The translations under genes were made by a program, and so were the position numbers. The notes beneath the pieces are model-generated. The model worked only from the letters and a program-made list of their open reading frames with translations. It had not been told where the DNA came from and did no database searches. From CAYGAW01 sp964492135 (GTDB taxonomy: Bacteria > Chloroflexota > Anaerolineae > UBA7937 > B3-Chlor): 64,000 nucleotides of DNA. Where the stretch lies: positions 1-64,000 of the forward strand of contig CAZBJW010000003.1 in assembly GCA_964492135.1 (NCBI GenBank). Direction: 5' to 3'. Position 1 is the first letter of the stretch. Every line of letters begins with the position of its first letter. Shown one piece after another: positions 42,616 through 50,223 of this stretch.

Positions 42616-43117
42616 CTAGGCCACCTTCTCGGTCACATAGACCTTATCGTCCTCTACAGCCACATCATAGGGTGCGATGGGAGCCGGCGGAGGGTCGGAT
42701 ATGACGGTGCCGGTGAGTTCACTTCCCTGGGGATCTTGGAGGGAGAAGCGTCCGTCGTGGCAGGGGCAATGGGTATAGGGCTCATCTGGGCTCTTGTGGA
42801 CTATGCAGGCCAAATGGGTGCATACCACCGAGAAGGCCCGAACCCCCCGGTTCAGTGTTCACCGTTATCACCGGTTGGTGGCCTAGAGCCACCACTTTGC
42901 CTGTGCCCAGGGGGATTTCATCTATGGTTCCCACCAGCACGCGTCCGCCCGTGGCTGTTGCCGCGCTCTTGGAGGGCCAGAGATAGCCGATGAGGGGGGT
43001 CAATACCCCAACCAGGGTGGAGAGGAAGGAGAACCCAAGCGCATATCTGAGGAATCTGCGTCGGCCTACGCCTTTGACTTCCCGCCCGTTCCTCTCAAAC
43101 TTCTCTGCCATAGTCAC
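42616..43117 (-). pseudogene. Rieske 2Fe-2S protein with frameshift in a G-run
   Basis: N-terminus has a twin-arginine-like signal/anchor (RRRFLRYALGFSFLSTLVGV); the first frame reads GKVVALGHQPVITVNTEPGG. The second frame, from about 42840, reads VRAFSVVCTHLACIV and YTHCPCHDGRFSL, supplying both cluster motifs CTHL and CPCHDG. The break falls in a run of six G on the minus strand (42843-42848); removing one G restores TEPGVRAFSVVCTHL. It would be the iron-sulfur subunit of a quinol oxidoreductase or a similar small Rieske protein. Mutation, slippage or sequencing error cannot be told apart here. Confidence 0.85.
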
Positions 43118-43152
43118 CTCCTATGAGAGTTCACCTTTGCGCTCCATAGCCC

Positions 43153-43503
43153 TCATCTTTCTGCCGCAGGGTGGCAGCGGTGACCCTCAGCGGTCGTCTT
43201 CTGAGGCTCTCTCCTTGGCTCTGATACCTGAAGGCGTCTTTCGCCCAGGAGGCTCAAAATCTCGTCCAGCGCTTTCCTTTGAGCCGCCAGATCCCCGTTG
43301 ACCAGGTGGGCACCCGTCGTCGTAGAGAGATGTTCCCGCAAGAGAAGGAGATTAAGCCTTCCTAGGCTGCCTCGAATGGCGGTGGTCTGTCTGATGATCT
43401 CAAGCCAGTGAGCCTCGGCTTCGATCATGCGCTGCACGCCACGGATGTGTCCCTCGATGACCCCCAACGCCCTAAGGACCCGTCTCTTCTTCTTGTCTTC
43501 CAT
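43153..43503 (-). CDS. CsoR/RcnR-family regulator lacking copper cysteines
   Basis: 116 residues of the all-helical DUF156 fold: RVLRALGVIEGHIRGVQRMI and LGRLNLLLLREHLSTTTG. In CsoR the ligands are Cys, His, Cys; here the first is Trp (AHWLEI), the His is kept (REHL) and the last is Thr. It may sense another metal or effector, or act as a non-metal variant. A C-terminal tail adds His and Cys (EGHRCHPAAER). Precedes the Rieske gene. Confidence 0.8.
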   Translation of the reverse strand: MEDKKKRRVLRALGVIEGHIRGVQRMIEAEAHWLEIIRQTTAIRGSLGRLNLLLLREHLSTTTGAHLVNGDLAAQRKALDEILSLLGERRLQVSEPRREPQKTTAEGHRCHPAAER

Positions 43504-43562
43504 GGTTCGCCCTGAAGGTGATCAACCAACATGGCCATCCTTACCCTTCTCCTTCATCCCGC

Positions 43563-43796
43563 CTATGCCTCGTGTGGAGGAGATCTCCACCGGGTGTTTT
43601 GGCCTTGATGTCCTCCTCGCATCATGAACAGATGGCCCAGAGGGCAAAGGAGGACTATGACCAAGAGGAGCGTGCTATTTAGTGGGACGCCTAGCACCCA
43701 GATGGCCGCCACAGCGGCTATGGGAACGAGGCAACAGAGGAGCATGATCACTGCATGTCTCTTGTCTATCTCTTTGTGTCCCGGGTCAATTTGCAT
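43563..43796 (-). CDS. DUF2933-like small membrane protein
   Basis: 77 residues: two membrane helices (AVIMLLCCLVPIAAVAAIWV and LLLVIVLLCPLGHLFMMRGG). DUF2933 proteins accompany copper and mercury resistance genes. Function unknown. Confidence 0.7.
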   Translation of the reverse strand: MQIDPGHKEIDKRHAVIMLLCCLVPIAAVAAIWVLGVPLNSTLLLVIVLLCPLGHLFMMRGGHQGQNTRWRSPPHEA

Positions 43797-43857
43797 TTCA
43801 CTCCTCCTCTCTCTTTACTACACCGGAGCCGTACCTGTTAACTGATGAGCGTCTGGT

Positions 43858-44712
43858 TCAGCACCCACCTACCATCTCAGGCATGAACTCCGGAAACTCC
43901 TCTAGGATCTCCTGGATCCCCTCTTCGCCGGCTACCTCGCGCGCCTGCAAGGCTTCGATCAGCGTTTGCTTGGGGAAGAATACGGCTCGCCAACGGTTCA
44001 GTTCCCCCAAGAGTTCCTCATCGCTGAACTCCTGAGAGCGGTTGGCGATCAGATAGGCGGCCAAGCCGCGCATGGCCTTGGAGTGGTCGCAGCCGCAGGC
44101 TGCCGTGCCATCCTTGTTTACCAGTGTCTGGGCAGTGCAACAGTATTTGCAAGCGGTTTCGCTGCCGGTTCGGATGTAGCGTTCCAGGTCTGCTCCGGCA
44201 AGCGAGATCTTGCGTTGGCCGTACGTGAGATCGAACTCGCGCAACAGGTTGATGCTCGCCTGTACGTTGTCAAAGGAAACGCCCAAATCTTCACCATATA
44301 CGGCAGACACCCCCGCGGGGATGACCTCTCTCTGGATCTCCCTGAGGCGGTAGTAGGGGTTGAGCGTGCGAAGTTGGGCGATTTCCCCCGCGAGCGATGA
44401 GATCATCGTATCGAACTGGGGATCGGAGCAACTCTTGGCAGCCAGGGCGTTCAGTTCTTGGACGACCATCTGATACGCCTCCACGACTGAGAGATCACTA
44501 GACTCGGTCGGTGCCTGCTGGGCAATGGGGGTTTGACGAGACACAGCCCCTGTCGTGGTCGGGAATAGCAAGGGGTGGGTGTACAGCCCCACCAAGTAGA
44601 AAATCAGCGCCCCTACCAGCGCCAGGGTGTAGCTCTTGCGAATATAGGTGGCACCCGGTTTGCGCGGTTCATTTTCTTGCTCTGGATCCTTATATCCGTC
44701 ATTCATAGGCAT
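43858..44712 (-). CDS. Unrecognised membrane-anchored Cys-rich protein
   Basis: 284 residues: one N-terminal membrane helix (SYTLALVGALIFYLVGLYTH), a helical middle, and a striking motif near residue 195: ETACKYCCTAQTLVNKDGTA followed by ACGCDHSKAMRGLAAYLI. The C-x2-CC and CGCxH pattern suggests a metal or haem site on the outer face, but I cannot assign a family. The protein ends MVGGC. It lies within the redox island between the DUF5676-like mini-protein and DUF2933. Confidence 0.75.
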   Translation of the reverse strand: MPMNDGYKDPEQENEPRKPGATYIRKSYTLALVGALIFYLVGLYTHPLLFPTTTGAVSRQTPIAQQAPTESSDLSVVEAYQMVVQELNALAAKSCSDPQFDTMISSLAGEIAQLRTLNPYYRLREIQREVIPAGVSAVYGEDLGVSFDNVQASINLLREFDLTYGQRKISLAGADLERYIRTGSETACKYCCTAQTLVNKDGTAACGCDHSKAMRGLAAYLIANRSQEFSDEELLGELNRWRAVFFPKQTLIEALQAREVAGEEGIQEILEEFPEFMPEMVGGC

Positions 44713-44727
44713 CGGTCAATTCCTCTT

Positions 44728-44865
44728 TCACCTGCGGTCCCCAGACTTTAGGTACGTCTTCAGGCTCTGGGGAACCAGAAGGCCCCAGAGCACGCAAAGG
44801 ATATAGCTCACGGATAAGAGCAACCCCGGCAACGAGCCTACTATGGTGAAGTTCAACCCCCTCAT
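44728..44865 (-). CDS. 45-residue DUF5676-like membrane protein
   Basis: One membrane helix with SVSYILCVLWGLLVPQSLKT, which matches the start of the DUF5676 protein near copA (ISYTLCVAFGLAAPESLRMY). Its ATG overlaps the TGA of the NfeD-like gene (ATGA), indicating coupled translation. It lacks the second helix of DUF5676. Confidence 0.65.
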   Translation of the reverse strand: MRGLNFTIVGSLPGLLLSVSYILCVLWGLLVPQSLKTYLKSGDRR

Positions 44866-45254
44866 TTTCTTACGCCTCCTTCACAATGTGAGCGACGGCT
44901 GGTCTCCGCCTCTGTTCCCTCGGTACCACCGACGATGAGTATTAGCCCTTTGAAACCGACGATCCTCACTCGTTGGGCGGGCCTCAAGTTCTCCTCTGAG
45001 ACAGCGCTCCAGAACTCGTTCCGGTAACGAACCTGTCCTGCGGAGTCCATCGGGGTGACCACCGTGGCTAGTGCTCCCATCATCTCTTCACGTCCAGACT
45101 GCACTGGTTGCCTCATGGCTCTTATGACCTTATAGTAGATGAAGAGGGATGTCACTGATACTATCGCGTAAGTAGGGAGGGCCACCCCGAAAGGGAAAAT
45201 GATGAATAGCCCTAAACCGATAAGAGGCATGAAGAGTAATAGATGGCACCACAT
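44862..45254 (-). CDS. NfeD-like membrane protein
   Basis: 130 residues: two membrane helices (LLFMPLIGLGLFIIFPFGVA and the next), then an OB-fold domain typical of NfeD: ALATVVTPMDSAGQVRYRNE, FWSAVSEENLRPAQRVRIVG. NfeD proteins work with stomatin-like membrane proteins; no stomatin gene is adjacent. Located directly after the selenoprotein TlpA candidate. Confidence 0.8.
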   Translation of the reverse strand: MWCHLLLFMPLIGLGLFIIFPFGVALPTYAIVSVTSLFIYYKVIRAMRQPVQSGREEMMGALATVVTPMDSAGQVRYRNEFWSAVSEENLRPAQRVRIVGFKGLILIVGGTEGTEAETSRRSHCEGGVRK

Positions 45255-45270
45255 GGCGATCTCCTTCCCT

Positions 45271-45864
45271 TCATTCAGCAGAGAGCAGGGCCTCGATATC
45301 TTTCTCCAAGGCCTCTTTGCTTACCAAGCCGATGTAGGTGTTGTGTATCTCACCCTGCGATGTGACCAGCGCAGTATGCGGGTGAGCCGTCAGCCGGTAG
45401 TCGCGAAATACTTTCACATCCCCCAGAAGGTTGAGGTAATTGATCCCCCTTTCCTCCAGGAATGATCTAACTACTTCTGGCTCCTCTTCCACATCGATAC
45501 CGATGACGACTAGACCCTTGGACTCGTACTCCTCCTGAAGCTCAACCATGGACGATACCATCGCCCGGCAGTATATTCACCAAGTGGCCCAGAAGAAAAG
45601 CATCACCGGCCTTCCTCGGAACTGGGAGAGGCTCACCTCATGCCCTTCCAAGTCCCGAAGTGTGAAATCGGGGGCCATCATCGCTTGGGTCGTAGGCGTC
45701 TCCATAGAGGGAGGGGGGGTGGCTTCATCTACGAAAGTGGACTGTATCTCGGGAGTTGCAGTCACCTCTCTTTCTCCCTGAGCGCAACCTACCGCTATCA
45801 AGGGGATGGACCAAAGGAAGAGGACGAAGACAAACCAGCGCAAAGATCCTATTCTCTGGGGCAT
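45271..45864 (-). CDS. Candidate selenoprotein TlpA (W-U-I-Y-C active site)
   Basis: 197 residues if TGA 45579-45577 is read as selenocysteine (U96). Lipoprotein signal (FVFVLFLWSIPLIAVGC), then the TlpA redoxin start PDFTLRDLEGHEVSLSQFRG and FFWATW-U-IYCRAMVSSMVEL, where family members have WCxxC. After the TGA the same frame continues through VIGIDVEEEPEVVRSFLEER and the cis-Pro region LTAHPHTALVTSQGEI to a normal end. The only defect is the TGA at the catalytic cysteine, and a G-loop hairpin lies 17 bases beyond it. GGAGG precedes the ATG. It would reduce disulfides on the outer membrane face near CcmE and the CcdA fusion. The alternative is a Cys-to-stop mutation. Confidence 0.8.
45550..45566 (-). 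promoter_or_regulatory. Bacterial SECIS candidate in TlpA
   Basis: Minus-strand hairpin GGGCGAT-GGT-ATCGTCC: seven pairs including one G-T, three-base loop starting with G. Its loop begins 17 bases after the TGA, inside the spacing expected of bacterial SECIS elements, and GGU matches the loop of the E. coli formate dehydrogenase element. Confidence 0.65.
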
Positions 45865-45944
45865 GGTGGAGTCCTCCTTAGTACGTTCGACTCATAGCCA
45901 TCATCCGGCAGTGCGGACCACTGGCCATCTTCCTTATCTTCACC

Positions 45945-46460
45945 TTAATCGCCAAAATACGCTCTTATGGAGAGGATCTCCTCAGGTTCTAAGGGATCGT
46001 TTGACCTTACGGTGATCAGGAAATGATGGGGACCTCCCATCCCCTCGTGCATATGCAAGCAGACGCTCACCGTACTGGATTCGCCTGGCCCAAGGGTCGT
46101 AGAACCTACGACCGGCTTCGGTGGTCAACACCCCTCCAAAGTCTCGATCGTTGGCTCACCGATGATCTCTAGCGGCGCATTGCCTACATTTCTAAAGGGG
46201 AAGTAATAGTGGAACATCTGGTTGAGCGGAAGGGTCCCTAAATCCGCAGAGTCGTGGTCAAAGGAGATCCGGGGGCCATTAACAGCGCTTGGTTCTTCTG
46301 AGGTGCTCGAAGGTACGACCGTTGGGGCCGGCGGCTCCACGATCCCCTCAGAAGGCTCTAGAGCACATCCAGCCAGCAGGCCAAATACTATCAGCGCCAG
46401 CGATAGGCTCACCTTCTTGCTATGCAGTTTCATCGATATGCATTCCAACGTATTGGCCAT
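45945..46460 (-). CDS. Candidate selenoprotein, DUF1573-like lipoprotein (G-C-U-P-P)
   Basis: 171 residues if TGA 46127-46125 is selenocysteine (U112). Lipoprotein signal with LLAGC, Pro/Ser-rich linker, then an immunoglobulin-like domain: SADLGTLPLNQMFHYYFPFR, APLEIIGEPTIETLEGC-U-PP, VGSTTLGPGESSTVSVCLHM, HEGMGGPHHFLITVRSNDP. Related proteins carry GCCPP here, so the TGA replaces the second Cys. The frame after it is intact for 59 residues and retains strong family similarity, arguing for translation. A perfect hairpin with G-starting loop follows 19 bases on. TAGGAG precedes the ATG; ccmE ends 12 bases before. Confidence 0.8.
46095..46113 (-). promoter_or_regulatory. Bacterial SECIS candidate in DUF1573-like gene
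   Basis: Minus-strand hairpin GGTCGTAG-GTT-CTACGACC: perfect eight-base stem, three-base loop starting with G. The loop begins 19 bases after the TGA. An outer AAG/CTT pairing can extend the stem. Confidence 0.7.
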
Positions 46461-46472
46461 GTGGCGAATCTC

Positions 46473-46862
46473 CTACAGGGCAGGCACGTACGAGTGGGGA
46501 CATCTCGTCCTCAGGGAGGAGGCCCGGAAATAGCCCTCCTCTTCATACCTGCCCTCTAGTATGACGGTGATACCCCCTCGGAAAGTGTCAGGGGGAAGAT
46601 CTTGATATATTACCGGTATACTCTCTTTACCCTGAACCTGGAATTTCAGGGTCGAGGTGCTCCACTCCCACTCGATGGAACCAGGGATTACTTCTCCGGC
46701 CAGTCGAACCTCCTCCCCGTGCAGGCTAGGCCCCTGAGCGAGGAGTTCCTCCACGGTCAGGTAGTAGTTAGTTAGGGAACTGGTGGCCCCGATGTAGACG
46801 ATATGGGCCAAGGCCGGTATGATTACGATCGCCCCAATGGCTAACTTTAGAGGCTTGGACAT
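46473..46862 (-). CDS. ccmE: Cytochrome c-type biogenesis protein CcmE (CxxxY type)
   Basis: 129 residues: N-terminal membrane anchor (PLKLAIGAIVIIPALAHIVY), then an OB-fold (YLTVEELLAQGPSLHGEEVR, LAGEVIPGS, IPVIYQDLPPDTF). The haem-binding site near the C-terminus is RCPHSYVP, the Cys variant (CxxxY) rather than His (HxxxY), as in archaeal and some anaerobic bacterial CcmE. It chaperones haem to apocytochrome c outside the membrane. First gene before the two selenoprotein candidates. Confidence 0.88.
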   Translation of the reverse strand: MSKPLKLAIGAIVIIPALAHIVYIGATSSLTNYYLTVEELLAQGPSLHGEEVRLAGEVIPGSIEWEWSTSTLKFQVQGKESIPVIYQDLPPDTFRGGITVILEGRYEEEGYFRASSLRTRCPHSYVPAL

Positions 46863-46962
46863 CTGAGTTTTCCTTTTCCCCTTGTGCTTTCTTGGGACGG
46901 AAATTGGGCACTAGGACTGAGACATCATATGGACACCCTCTTCCCACCGGTGGAGTTGAGAA

Positions 46963-47691
46963 TCACCCCCGTCGCTGCCCCATTACTCTTAGGGACATAT
47001 CTACATAGGGGTAGACGAGCCATACCGTCCCCAGGCCCAACAGACCCCCCGTCCAGGTGCGTAGCAACCAATTAAGAGAACCGACCCCGGTGCCAGTATA
47101 AAAGGCGGACGGGAGATGGGCCCACCCGTCGATGAGAATTCGCAACCACTCGTTGGTCTCTCGCCAAGTGATGGCGGGAAGCATATCAGTGAGCATGTGG
47201 GTAAGACCATCCACAGCGACAGGGGCCAGAAAGAGCAGATACCGCTGTAGGGGGAAGGGTCTCACTCGGCGGCGGAGGAGAGCGAAAAGGAAGCCGCCCA
47301 CGGCAATACCGGTATAGATGGCCAGAGTGCGATGGGCCAAGGCCACCTTGTAGCCCATCTCCGGTGTGCCCAGAAAAGCTCGCAAGGCTGCGAACTCATC
47401 GCTGTGCACAACGGCTACTATCTCTGGCATGGAGTGGGATACCCTTTCCCCGAAGAGAAAATAGGAGCGTTGCGGCAACTGGTGGCAGAAGATGCTGTAA
47501 GCGGTGTAGATCAACCTCCCCAAATGGGAGTAGCCTCGTGCCATCAGAGCGGGAGCGACCCAAGGCAGGCCAGCAAAAAGGCCGGATACCAGGTTGGCTA
47601 TGAGTAACCAGTGTTTAGAGAGCCTGGTGCCTAGCCTAACCCTCAACACTTTGCCTCCAGGGACTTCTTCGAATAGAGCTTCTTCAGCCAT
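46963..47691 (-). CDS. DUF2085 membrane protein
   Basis: 242 residues with about four membrane helices. IYTAYSIFCHQLPQRSYFLF is the DUF2085 signature (CHQxPxRS). Function unknown. I start at ATG 47691 because the extension to 47730 has no homology pattern. A truncated second copy of its C-terminus lies at 39560-39725. Located between CcmE and the thioredoxin-CcdA fusion. Confidence 0.82.
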   Translation of the reverse strand: MAEEALFEEVPGGKVLRVRLGTRLSKHWLLIANLVSGLFAGLPWVAPALMARGYSHLGRLIYTAYSIFCHQLPQRSYFLFGERVSHSMPEIVAVVHSDEFAALRAFLGTPEMGYKVALAHRTLAIYTGIAVGGFLFALLRRRVRPFPLQRYLLFLAPVAVDGLTHMLTDMLPAITWRETNEWLRILIDGWAHLPSAFYTGTGVGSLNWLLRTWTGGLLGLGTVWLVYPYVDMSLRVMGQRRG

Positions 47692-47818
47692 CACCGACCT
47701 TGACCAAAATTTGCCTGGCGTCATACGCAACCCATGTACGATAACAAGCCCGTGTCTCTACCTTGCTGGCGCCCACAGCCTTCCACCCAGTCCCAAGATA
47801 TTAGCCTTTACCATGGAT

Positions 47819-49126
47819 CTAGATAATCCAAAAGAGTACGATGATCCCCAGGGCGATCATTATCAGTCCGTACCAGAGGCGAAGATCGTGGCTATGCGTG
47901 CGCTCCCAGCTAGCCCAGGCCTTGGCCGTCACCCGGTTGCCAGCCAGACCAACGATGGCCACTAGGGGGATCACGAACATCAGGTTGTACAGCAACAAGT
48001 AGCCCATGCCCAGTCTGAGGGTGGTCTTCGCGGCCAGCAAGGTCACTATCGAAACATAGATGCCTCCTGAACAGGGGAAGGTGCAGAGTCCTACCAGTCC
48101 ACCCATCACCAGGGTGGCTGGCACCGAGGCCTTCTTCACTAGGTCGGGCATCTGTTCATGGGCGAAAGAGGGCATACTCAAGTGCACTGGCAGATGAGGC
48201 CAGAAGTAATCCTTCAGATTGATTAGTCCCAGGATTATGAGCAGGATGCTGGCTAACTTCGCCCAGATGTGGGGCTGGGAGCTGAGAGAGACCGCCCTCA
48301 GGATACCCAAACCGATCAAGAGATAGACGAAGTAGATGGCAACGATGTAAACGCCGCCAAGTTTCAAGATCTCCCTCTTGGCGCGCCGCAACGTATAGAG
48401 GAAGGCGATGAGGAAAAGGATCACGGCGAAGGCACAGGGGTTGACTCCATCCACGAGGCCAGCGATGATCACCGGGGGGAGGAGAGCAATCAGGCTTTCG
48501 GTCGTAGCTGCTAGCCCCGGCCCTCTCCTATCCATGAACAAAGATCTGGACTCGTCCAGGGCCTCTTTGAGGGGCGCATCAATGGCAAATTCTTGCATCT
48601 CGCCTTGGAAGTTGCCCAAGAGGTAAGATGAAGGGTCTTCGGTCATCACCGGCTGGGCCACAACGAGATCGGGGGGGAGATCGCTGCTGGTCAGTGTCCC
48701 TTCTACGAGGAAAGCGGGCACATGGCCCAAAAAAACGATGGTACCCTCTTCGGTGGGCACAAACGCATAGAGGGAACTGCGCACCTCCGGGGAGAGGCCG
48801 ATCTCCCCCACCAGGGCAACGAGGGTCTGCCGCCCCTGGGGAGTCAAGTAGTCGTGATGCTCAATGCGCGCTCGAAAACCTTGACCCTCCAAGGCGGGGA
48901 TGAGCGAACGCTCCACGTAACGAACACACTCACCACATCCCGAACTGAAAAAGATATACGCCTTCTCCCCTCCACCGTCATCAGCTGAAACCACGCCCTT
49001 GGATGGCGAGAGTAGCAGGAGAGCCAGTGAGAGGCCTAGAAGCACCCTAGTGGTGAGGCGTGTCCTGCTCGGGTTGTTCTCGACCTCCTCTCGCTTTGAA
49101 CCCTTGCACAACGATAGCCTTAACAC
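47819..49126 (-). CDS. Thioredoxin-like domain fused to CcdA/DsbD membrane domain
   Basis: 435 residues. Signal (RVLLGLSLALLLLSPSKGVV), an outer thioredoxin-like domain with FFSSGCGECVRYVERSLIPA, then from about residue 215 six membrane helices of the CcdA/DsbD family. The paired cysteines are in VDGVNPCAFAVILF and GLCTFPCSGGIYVS. It should carry reducing power across the membrane to TlpA and DUF1573 proteins or apocytochromes. GTG start at 49126 with GGGGAG five bases before; another GTG at 49141 overlaps the upstream stop. Confidence 0.9.
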   Translation of the reverse strand: MLRLSLCKGSKREEVENNPSRTRLTTRVLLGLSLALLLLSPSKGVVSADDGGGEKAYIFFSSGCGECVRYVERSLIPALEGQGFRARIEHHDYLTPQGRQTLVALVGEIGLSPEVRSSLYAFVPTEEGTIVFLGHVPAFLVEGTLTSSDLPPDLVVAQPVMTEDPSSYLLGNFQGEMQEFAIDAPLKEALDESRSLFMDRRGPGLAATTESLIALLPPVIIAGLVDGVNPCAFAVILFLIAFLYTLRRAKREILKLGGVYIVAIYFVYLLIGLGILRAVSLSSQPHIWAKLASILLIILGLINLKDYFWPHLPVHLSMPSFAHEQMPDLVKKASVPATLVMGGLVGLCTFPCSGGIYVSIVTLLAAKTTLRLGMGYLLLYNLMFVIPLVAIVGLAGNRVTAKAWASWERTHSHDLRLWYGLIMIALGIIVLFWII

Positions 49127-49137
49127 GATATCTCCCC

Positions 49138-49756
49138 TCACTCCGAGAGAGCGTAGGCCGTGACGGTCACTATTACCTCTGGCTCATCTGGATCGTTGGA
49201 GCCGATAATGACCGCCCTTTCCACCCTTCCCCTCCAGGGGGTGAAAATCAGCGTCGAAATAAACCGTCAACTCCGCCTCTTACCCCGGGGGGATTATCCC
49301 CGCTGCGAGACGGGCCATGGTACAACCACAAGTTGTATAAAACTGGCTTATCAGCAGATCCGCCTCGCCCCGATTGGCAACCTGAAAAGCATGCTCCAGG
49401 TTCTCCTCCGCTTTGACGGTGCCGAAATCGTAGTAGTATGATGGGATTTCTATGTCGGGGTAGAGTCCGTCGGGAGAGGGGCGGGCGGTGGGAAGGGGCC
49501 CGGTGGGTATCTCATGAATAGCCATTATGAACCCCGCGGAAGGCAACTTCGATCCTGGGTTTATGAGAGTCCCCGAAACAGCTCCTGTTGTCGCTGAGGT
49601 CATCCAGAAGACGAATATGGCTGCAACTACCGCGTCACCTGCCAGGCCGAAGGTTCGCCCCCTTTTCCCAAGGGTGGCTTTTCTCCGCACACCTCCTCGT
49701 TTCGGCTTTCGTCTTTGTCCCTTCTTCACTTGATCTTCCTCTAGATGGCCTATCAA
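49138..49756 (-). pseudogene. DUF1573 protein, broken by TAA and a frameshift
   Basis: Paralogue of 40916-41512 with the same layout: basic start, membrane helix, YYYDFGTVKAEENLEHAFQV and QFYTTCGCTMARLAAGIIPP. After PPG a TAA interrupts, the frame goes on with EAELTVYFDADFHPLEGKG, then shifts to ERAVIIGSNDPDEPEVIVTV and ends at 49138. The stop is TAA, not TGA, and not at a Cys, so this copy is simply decayed. Confidence 0.85.
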
Positions 49757-50223
49757 CAGGGTTTAGGGTCATTCTGTGAAGGCAGGTAGTTGCGGAGGAA
49801 GATGGCGGAGCTCACCTGGGAGCCATCTATTCCACGTATCACCGGACCTTGCCATCCTTTTGGAGTTTACTTTGGAATAGTGTGACTGGGGAGGGTCAGA
49901 TGGCGGGCGAGGATATAGGTAGAATTGCCTACCGGCGACACCCATGAGATATGCTGACAACTCAGGTCCTCTCAAGGAGGGCGATGGAGACACGTAGCCC
50001 TTGCCCCTACTCCTCCCACCGCTGGTTTGCCCTTCTGGTTCCGCCCTTTGGTGAGCGTGCTGCCCATGTGACTGAGTTCAAAGGCCTCTGTGCTTGGTGA
50101 GGAAATGGTTCGCGAGAAGTGTTTTCGCTTGAAAGATGGTTGTCCATTTGATACACACATTGGTTGAAGCCGAACACCGACACGAGATGAAGGAATTTTT
50201 CGAGCAGGGGAGATTCACGAGTA
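49757..50223. other. Region without an intact gene
   Basis: About 470 bases. The last 70 or so (from about 50155) match the DNA at 2200-2270 on the other strand, next to ComM relic A, so this is shared flanking DNA of the ComM copies. Nothing else recognised. Confidence 0.5.
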
